A DNA stretch of 64,000 nt from Tsuneonella deserti (GTDB lineage Bacteria; Pseudomonadota; Alphaproteobacteria; Sphingomonadales; Sphingomonadaceae), in NCBI RefSeq assembly GCF_014644315.1, contig NZ_BMKL01000001.1, forward strand, positions 817,001-881,000, given 5' to 3'. Positions 58,632 through 64,000 of the stretch are shown here, one piece after another; positions within the stretch are counted from its first letter, which is position 1; the number at the start of each line of letters is the position of its first letter. A program made the position numbers and the translations under genes. The notes under the pieces were generated by a model, which worked only from the letters and a program-made list of their open reading frames with translations, was not told the origin of the DNA and did not search any database.

Positions 58632-59836
58632 GTCAGGTCTCCGGATGCAAGGCGGGTGAGGACGAGCGCCGACAGCGATGCGCGCTCGGCTAGGCTGGGC
58701 ACGACCAGGTACTCGTCGGAAGAATGAATCGAGCCGCCCCGGACGCCCATGGTATCGACCACCGGCACTCCGCAGGCGGCGATGTTGTTGCCATCGCACA
58801 CGCCGCCAGAGGACTGCCAGCCGAACTGCTGGCCCAGCTCCGCGCCGCAGGCCTGCACCAGGTCGAACAGCTTTTGCGCCCTGCCGTCGACCGGCTTCGG
58901 AGGACGCGTGATACCGCCGTGAAGCGATAGCGTGACTTCATGGCGCTTCGCGACTTCGCCAATCAAGTCATTGAGATATTGCTGGAATGATTCCGCAGCC
59001 TCACTTGTCCGCGGGCGTATATTGAAACGCACCACGGCGTGATCGGGCACGACGTTGTTGGCCGACCCGCCGTCGATGCGGGCGGGGTTCACGGAGAGTG
59101 CCTCATGGCCGAGCGCCTTGACCCGGACGGCGAAATCCGCCGCCGCCACGATGGCGTTGCGCCCTTCCCGGGGATTGCGCCCGGCGTGTGCCGCGCGGCC
59201 AGACACGACGAGACTGTAATTCCCGCTCCCCCCACGGGCATGAGCGAGCGTGCCGTCGGGCAGCGCGGAAGGCTCGTACGTCAGCGCCGCATACTTGCCG
59301 CGCGCGAGCCGGTCGATCAGCGCGGAGGAAGACAGCGATCCCGTCTCCTCGTCGGAATTGATCATGACGTCGTAGCCGATCCTCCCCGCACTCTCCGATG
59401 CCTCGAACGCCAACAGGGCGTGGAGGATCACGGCGATGCCGCCTTTCATGTCGGCAAGACCGGGACCGCACAGGGTCTCGTCGTCGATCCAGGTCTGGTG
59501 CTGGAACGGGTGGTCGGCGGGAAACACGGTGTCCATGTGCCCCGTCAGGAGTAGCCGGCGCTCGGCTTCGGGGCGCACCCGCACCACGAGGTGCCGGCCA
59601 TGCGCTTTCTCGACCTCGCGCCCGTCGGTGTCGATCGTTGAGACCGGGGCCGGTTGATGCAGCTCGATCTCGCCCGGAAGCGATGCGAAAGCCTCGGCAA
59701 GCACGGAAGCCTGGTGCGAAAGGCCGGCGAGGTTTCCGGTCCCGGTATTGATCAGGCTCCACGCGCGGGCCTGCTCCAGCATCGCCTCCGGGTCGATCGA
59801 GGCGGATATATGGTCAGCCGTTCGTTTCATCTGCAA
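58628..59836 (-). CDS. M20-family metallohydrolase (carboxypeptidase G2-like)
   Basis: A 402-residue hydrolase of the M20 family. The metal ligands are visible: TGHMDTVFP (His), GPGLADMKGG (Asp), NSDEETGSLSSS (Glu-Glu) and a C-terminal GVRGGSIHSSDEYL (His). The lid domain lies between residues about 205 and 310 (GRAAHAGRNPREGRN). It starts the unit with astA and astB, so it may hydrolyse N-acyl amino acids and could take the role of AstE, which belongs to the M14 family. That role is inferred from context only. Confidence 0.85.
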   Translation of the reverse strand: MQMKRTADHISASIDPEAMLEQARAWSLINTGTGNLAGLSHQASVLAEAFASLPGEIELHQPAPVSTIDTDGREVEKAHGRHLVVRVRPEAERRLLLTGHMDTVFPADHPFQHQTWIDDETLCGPGLADMKGGIAVILHALLAFEASESAGRIGYDVMINSDEETGSLSSSALIDRLARGKYAALTYEPSALPDGTLAHARGGSGNYSLVVSGRAAHAGRNPREGRNAIVAAADFAVRVKALGHEALSVNPARIDGGSANNVVPDHAVVRFNIRPRTSEAAESFQQYLNDLIGEVAKRHEVTLSLHGGITRPPKPVDGRAQKLFDLVQACGAELGQQFGWQSSGGVCDGNNIAACGVPVVDTMGVRGGSIHSSDEYLVVPSLAERASLSALVLTRLASGDLT

Positions 59837-59989
59837 CCGCTCCTAGCCGCCCCGCGCTTTCCCGCGCAACCTGCCGAATGTTGCATTGCACGACGCCGTT
59901 CGCCATAGGCGCCGCTCGCTTCCTCCCCGGATGTCAGGCTAAACCGAGGTTTGCGCCGATTCTGGCGCTGCCGCATCGTGCGAGGGAAG

Positions 59990-62089
59990 ATGAGCGAGTA
60001 TCTGGACAAGGCAGGGCTGCAGGTCGATCACGGACTGGCGGAGTTCGTCGACAGCGAGGTGTTGGCCCCGCTTGGCCACGACAGCGCGGCTTTCTGGCAG
60101 GGCTTCGCGGCGTTGCTGGCGGACTACGCCCCTCGCAATCGCGCCTTGCTGGCGCGGCGCGAGGAACTCCAGGCGCAGATCGACGACTGGCATCGGTCAA
60201 GGGCGGGGCAACCGCACGACGCGCTCGCCTACGTTCGCTTTCTTGAGGAGATCGGGTACCTGGTGCCCGAACCCGGTGAGTTCACGATCGGGACGGAAAA
60301 TGTCGACCCGGAAATCGCGACGATGGCCGGGCCCCAGCTTGTCGTTCCCGTATTGAACGCGCGGTTCCTCCTCAACGCGGCCAATGCGCGCTGGGGCAGC
60401 CTCTACGATGCATTCTATGGCACCGACGCGCTCGATGCGCCGGCTGCACGACCGGGCGGCTACGACGCCGACCGCGGCGCTGCGGTGATCGCGGAAGCTC
60501 GCCGGTTCCTCGATCAGGCGCTGCCCCTGCGCGAGGGGAGCTGGACTGACCTGCGCGGCGAGCCTGTTCCCCTGCTCGCGGATGAAGCGCAATATCGCGG
60601 CCGGACCGAAAAGGGATTGTTGTTCCGCAACAATGGCCTGCACATCGAAGTTGTCATCGATCGCGAGCATCCGGTCGGGCGCGACGATCCGGCGGGCATC
60701 GCGGATGTCGTGCTCGAAAGCGCGCTGACCACGATCGTCGATCTCGAAGACTCGATCGCCGCGGTCGATGCGGCGGACAAGGTCGCTGCCTACCGCAACT
60801 GGCTCGGTGTCATCCGCGGCGACCTGGAGGACACGTTCGAGAAGAACGGCCGCGCACTCACTCGGCGACTGGCCGGCGACAAGACTTGCCAAGGCGAGGG
60901 TGGGCCTGTCTCACTTCCCGGGCGCAGCCTTCTGTTCGTTCGGAACGTCGGCCACCTGATGACCAATCCCGCGATCATCCTGCCCGACGGGTCCGAAGTC
61001 CCCGAAGGCATCATGGACGCGGTGATCACGAGCGCAATCGGCGCGCACGACGTTGCCGGCCTCGGCCGGTACCGCAACAGCCGCGCAGGCTCCATCTACA
61101 TCGTCAAGCCAAAGCAGCACGGGCCGGAAGAGTGTGCGTTTACCAACGACTTGTTCGACGCGGTTGAGGACCTGCTCGAGCTGCCCCGGCACACGGTCAA
61201 GGTCGGCGTGATGGACGAGGAACGCCGCACCAGCGCCAACCTGGCGGCGTGCATCGAGGCGGTGCGTGACCGTATCGTGTTCATCAACACCGGGTTTCTC
61301 GATCGCACCGGCGACGAGATCCACACCTCGATGCAGGCCGGTCCGATGACCCGCAAGGCGGAGATGAAGAGCAGCACGTGGCTCGCCGCGTACGAAGCGC
61401 GCAACGTGGCCATCGGCCTGCGCCACGGGCTGTCGGGCCGCGCCCAGATCGGCAAGGGCATGTGGGCCGCGCCCGACATGATGCGCGACATGGTCGAACA
61501 GAAGATCGTCCATTTGAAGGCAGGCGCGAACACCGCCTGGGTGCCGAGCCCGACGGCCGCGACGCTCCACGCGCTGCATTACCACCAGCTCGACGTGTTC
61601 GCCCGGCAGAAGGAGCTTGGCGAAGCGCCGGGTCTGGACAAGCTGCTCAAGATTCCCCTCGCGCACGGGACCAACTGGTCCGAGGAAGAAGTGCGCGAGG
61701 AACTGGACAACAACGCACAGGGTCTACTCGGCTACGTCGTCCGCTGGATCGAGCAGGGCGTGGGTTGCTCCAAGGTCCCCGACATTCACGACGTCGGCCT
61801 GATGGAGGACCGCGCGACGCTGCGGATCAGCTCGCAGCACATGGCCAACTGGCTGCTTCACGGCGTGTGCACGCGCGAACAGGTAATGGATTCGCTCCGC
61901 CGCATGGCGGCGAAGGTCGACGCGCAGAATGCCGGCGATCCCGCCTACGTTCCGCTCGTCGGAAACGAGGACGGACCGGCTTTCAGCGCGGCTTGCGATC
62001 TGGTGTTCAGGGGCGTCGAGCAGCCTTCGGGCTATACCGAACCGCTGCTGCACGCATGGCGGCAGAAGGCGAAGGAAATCTCCGCCTAG
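59990..62089 (+). CDS. glcB: malate synthase G
   Basis: Condenses glyoxylate with acetyl-CoA to malate in the glyoxylate pathway, 699 residues. Isoform G features are the long beta-barrel insert, [15 protein letters not shown], the [18 protein letters not shown] active-site region and [13 protein letters not shown]. The C-terminal GQEIYGAG-type end is absent; HWLLHGV-like [18 protein letters not shown] is present. ATG 59990 has a GAGGGA ribosome binding site. The stop overlaps the convergent rsmA stop in a shared CTAG. No isocitrate lyase is seen in the window. Confidence 0.95.
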   Translation: MSEYLDKAGLQVDHGLAEFVDSEVLAPLGHDSAAFWQGFAALLADYAPRNRALLARREELQAQIDDWHRSRAGQPHDALAYVRFLEEIGYLVPEPGEFTIGTENVDPEIATMAGPQLVVPVLNARFLLNAANARWGSLYDAFYGTDALDAPAARPGGYDADRGAAVIAEARRFLDQALPLREGSWTDLRGEPVPLLADEAQYRGRTEKGLLFRNNGLHIEVVIDREHPVGRDDPAGIADVVLESALTTIVDLEDSIAAVDAADKVAAYRNWLGVIRGDLEDTFEKNGRALTRRLAGDKTCQGEGGPVSLPGRSLLFVRNVGHLMTNPAIILPDGSEVPEGIMDAVITSAIGAHDVAGLGRYRNSRAGSIYIVKPKQHGPEECAFTNDLFDAVEDLLELPRHTVKVGVMDEERRTSANLAACIEAVRDRIVFINTGFLDRTGDEIHTSMQAGPMTRKAEMKSSTWLAAYEARNVAIGLRHGLSGRAQIGKGMWAAPDMMRDMVEQKIVHLKAGANTAWVPSPTAATLHALHYHQLDVFARQKELGEAPGLDKLLKIPLAHGTNWSEEEVREELDNNAQGLLGYVVRWIEQGVGCSKVPDIHDVGLMEDRATLRISSQHMANWLLHGVCTREQVMDSLRRMAAKVDAQNAGDPAYVPLVGNEDGPAFSAACDLVFRGVEQPSGYTEPLLHAWRQKAKEISA

Positions 62090-62904
62090 CCAAGCTCCCG
62101 CGCGATCGCGACGAAGTCCTCGACCGAGAGGGTTTCGGCGCGGCGCTGCGGATCGATGCCGAGCGAGGCGAGGGCATCCAGCGCGCCGGGCACGCCCTTT
62201 AGGCTCTGACGCAGCATCTTGCGGCGCTGGCCGAAAGCCGCTTCGGTCACCCGCCCGAGCGTGCGCGCATTCACCCCTGGCGGCATCGCCCTGGGCACGA
62301 TGTGGACGATCGCGCTCATCACCTTGGGCGGCGGGGTGAACGCGCTCCGGTGCACCTTGAGCGCGATGCGCGGCACGGCGCGCCATTGCGCGAGGACGGC
62401 CAACCTTCCGTAGGCGTCGCTGCCCGGCTCCGCTACGATGCGCTGGGCCACTTCCTGCTGGAACATGAGCGTCAGGCTGGTCCACCGGGGCGGCCATTCC
62501 TGCCCGCCCAGCCAGCGAACCAGCAGCGCCGTGCCGACATTGTAGGGCAAGTTGGCAACCACGGCATAGGGGCCACCCATGAGGCTGTCGTGATCGAGCG
62601 TCAAGGCATCGCCCTCGATGACCCTCAGGCGACCCGGAAAGGCGCCTTCCAGCTCGCCCAAGGCTGGCAGGCAGCGGCGATCCATTTCGATTGCGGTGAC
62701 ATCGGCGCCGGCGCGAAGCAGGCCTCGCGTGAGGCCACCAGGACCGGGGCCGATCTCCAGCACCCTGGTCCCGGCGAGGTCGCCAGGGATGGCAGCGATG
62801 CGATCGAGCAGTTGCTCGTCGAACAGGAAGTTCTGCCCGAGCGCCTTCGAGGCGCTCAGGCCGTGGCGCGCCACGACTTCGCGCAAGGGCGGCAGGTCAG
62901 GCAA
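62086..62904 (-). CDS. rsmA: 16S rRNA dimethyladenosine transferase RsmA (KsgA)
   Basis: Methylates A1518 and A1519 of 16S rRNA late in 30S assembly. The 272 residues contain [17 protein letters not shown], the SAM-binding [16 protein letters not shown], the catalytic [15 protein letters not shown] and [16 protein letters not shown]. The start is a TTG eight bases inside the end of pdxA ([10 protein letters not shown] follows); a longer ATG start lies within pdxA and is rejected. The surA-pdxA-rsmA order is conserved in proteobacteria. Confidence 0.95.
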   Translation of the reverse strand: MPDLPPLREVVARHGLSASKALGQNFLFDEQLLDRIAAIPGDLAGTRVLEIGPGPGGLTRGLLRAGADVTAIEMDRRCLPALGELEGAFPGRLRVIEGDALTLDHDSLMGGPYAVVANLPYNVGTALLVRWLGGQEWPPRWTSLTLMFQQEVAQRIVAEPGSDAYGRLAVLAQWRAVPRIALKVHRSAFTPPPKVMSAIVHIVPRAMPPGVNARTLGRVTEAAFGQRRKMLRQSLKGVPGALDALASLGIDPQRRAETLSVEDFVAIARELG

Positions 62905-63898
62905 TGCTGGCCCGCCGCGCCGCGCACTCGCCCGCCATGCGGATCGCGGCGATGGTCGCGCCGGGGTCGGCCTGGCCGCTGCCCGCGATGCCGAACGCGG
63001 TGCCATGATCCGCACTGGTCCGCACGATCGGCAGGCCCAGGGTCACGTTCACCCCTCTGTCGAAGTCGAGCGCCTTGAGCGGGATCAGCGCCTGGTCATG
63101 GTACATGCACAAGGCAACATCGTAATCGCGCCGTGCGCGGGGCGCGAACAAGGCGTCGGCGGGGTAGGGCCCGGTCGCCTCGATGCCTTCGCCGCGCAGC
63201 GCGGCGATGGCTGGCGCAATGATGCGGATTTCCTCGTCGCCCATTCGCCCGTCCTCTCCGGCATGGGGGTTGAGGGCGGCCACCGCGATCCGGGGGGCGG
63301 CAATGCCGAAGTCTCGCTGCAGCGCCGCCGCAGCTATCCGGCCTCGTCGAACCAGCAGGTCGAGCGTGATCTGGCCCGGCACCCGGGCCAGCGGGAGGTG
63401 GACGGTGAGGGGGATCGTCCGCAACTGCGGTCCGGCCAGCATCATGACGGCGTCCTGCGCCGCGATCCCGCAGGCGTGGGCGACGAACTCGGTCTGTCCC
63501 GGAAAATGGAAGCCGACTTCCCCCAGCAGGGACTTGGCGATCGGGCCGGTGACGAGCCCGCCAGCCTCGCCCGACACCGCGAGAGCGGTCGCCCGCTCCA
63601 GCGAGGCAAGCGCCAGCGCCGCGCCATCCTTGTCGGGCTCCCCCGGACGCCATGGCGCGTCGAGATCGCCCAGCACCGGCAGGGCGCGGCCGAAGGCATC
63701 GGCAACTTCGTCCAAGGAGGCTACCGGCTCGACGGGAAGGGCATGTCCCCGAGCCGCGGCGGCGGAGGCCAGCAGGCGCACGCCGCCGACGACCGCGAAC
63801 GGCGGCAGGGCTTCACGATCCCGGGCAATCCACGCTTCGGCGACCAGTTCGGGGCCTACCCCCGCCGGATCGCCGAGCGAGACGACGAGCGGCTTCAA
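62897..63898 (-). CDS. pdxA: 4-hydroxythreonine-4-phosphate dehydrogenase
   Basis: NAD-dependent enzyme of DXP-dependent pyridoxal phosphate synthesis. The 333 residues begin [20 protein letters not shown], with TGPIAKSLL and [13 protein letters not shown]. The metal-binding histidines lie in [21 protein letters not shown] and [14 protein letters not shown]. The start is TTG overlapping the surA stop as TTGA. The overlap with rsmA suggests a coupled surA-pdxA-rsmA unit. Confidence 0.95.
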   Translation of the reverse strand: MKPLVVSLGDPAGVGPELVAEAWIARDREALPPFAVVGGVRLLASAAAARGHALPVEPVASLDEVADAFGRALPVLGDLDAPWRPGEPDKDGAALALASLERATALAVSGEAGGLVTGPIAKSLLGEVGFHFPGQTEFVAHACGIAAQDAVMMLAGPQLRTIPLTVHLPLARVPGQITLDLLVRRGRIAAAALQRDFGIAAPRIAVAALNPHAGEDGRMGDEEIRIIAPAIAALRGEGIEATGPYPADALFAPRARRDYDVALCMYHDQALIPLKALDFDRGVNVTLGLPIVRTSADHGTAFGIAGSGQADPGATIAAIRMAGECAARRASIA

Positions 63899-64000
63899 TT
63901 GTACTCGATCACCGCGTCGTTGCGCAGGTCGCGAAGATAGCGCTGGGCCCGCTTGTTGACCCGGTCGTCTTCGAGCTGCGCCATCAGGTCGTCGAAACTC
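63895..64000 (-). CDS. surA: SurA-like peptidyl-prolyl isomerase, partial (C-terminal end)
   Basis: The window ends inside this gene: only the last 34 residues are seen. They end [18 protein letters not shown], which matches the closing helix of SurA-type outer-membrane protein chaperones (RYLRDLRRDAVI). The position directly upstream of pdxA and rsmA, as in other proteobacteria, supports the call. SurA acts in the periplasm on unfolded outer-membrane proteins. The stop overlaps the pdxA TTG start. Confidence 0.8.
   Translation of the reverse strand, partial: SFDDLMAQLEDDRVNKRAQRYLRDLRNDAVIEYN

Overview
The window is a high-GC, gene-dense chromosomal segment from an alphaproteobacterium, most probably a member of the Sphingomonadales (Erythrobacteraceae-like). 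The ribosomal protein sequences, the Arg/Gly-rich S5 head and acidic L3 tail, the TCA operon order mdh-sucD-sucA-sucB-lpdA without sucC, and the ast pair beside an M20 hydrolase all suggest this. The assignment rests on reading sequences and gene order, not on a database search. No prophage, insertion sequence, CRISPR array, rRNA or tRNA gene was seen.

Layout. 1-8 kb: a YbbA/YbbP-type ABC pair facing a tesA-like lipoprotein esterase, then recO, leuB and a GT2-GtrA glycosyltransferase, meeting a convergent PMT-like (GT39) membrane glycosyltransferase. 8-18.4 kb: housekeeping and accessory genes. These include a tiny membrane protein, a MetZ-like enzyme, apaG, a LysR regulator, a DUF6766-like membrane protein, a GNAT enzyme, a 727-residue protein of unknown function behind a short leader ORF, a YkgJ-type cysteine-cluster protein, an HTH-like protein, two paralogous two-helix membrane proteins in tandem and a lipoprotein. 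18.8-39.3 kb: the str, S10, spc and alpha ribosomal operons in classical order (rpsL-rpsG-fusA-tuf; rpsJ to rplO; secY-adk; rpsM-rpsK-rpoA-rplQ), with an SRPBCC-like exported protein inserted between adk and rpsM.

39.4-53.3 kb: an exported prolyl oligopeptidase and two paralogous Tyr/Gly/Asp-rich exported proteins. On the minus strand follow a TRIC-like (UPF0126) channel, a PepSY-type membrane protein, an amidase and the 2-oxoglutarate dehydrogenase/TCA cluster, transcribed from mdh downward. 53.5-64 kb: a GGDEF-EAL membrane protein, two small conserved-looking proteins, an arginine succinyltransferase pathway fragment (M20 hydrolase-astA-astB), malate synthase G, and surA(partial)-pdxA-rsmA.

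The most striking observation is that ribosomal protein S12 (rpsL) lacks an 11-residue block that is near-universal in bacterial S12, while the frame and the rest of the protein are intact. Other points of interest are strongly structured RNA upstream of rpsJ and between rpsJ and rplC, possible TTGA-type stop/start coupling, the absence of sucC from its usual place, a possible M20 replacement for AstE, and the orphan 727-residue protein.
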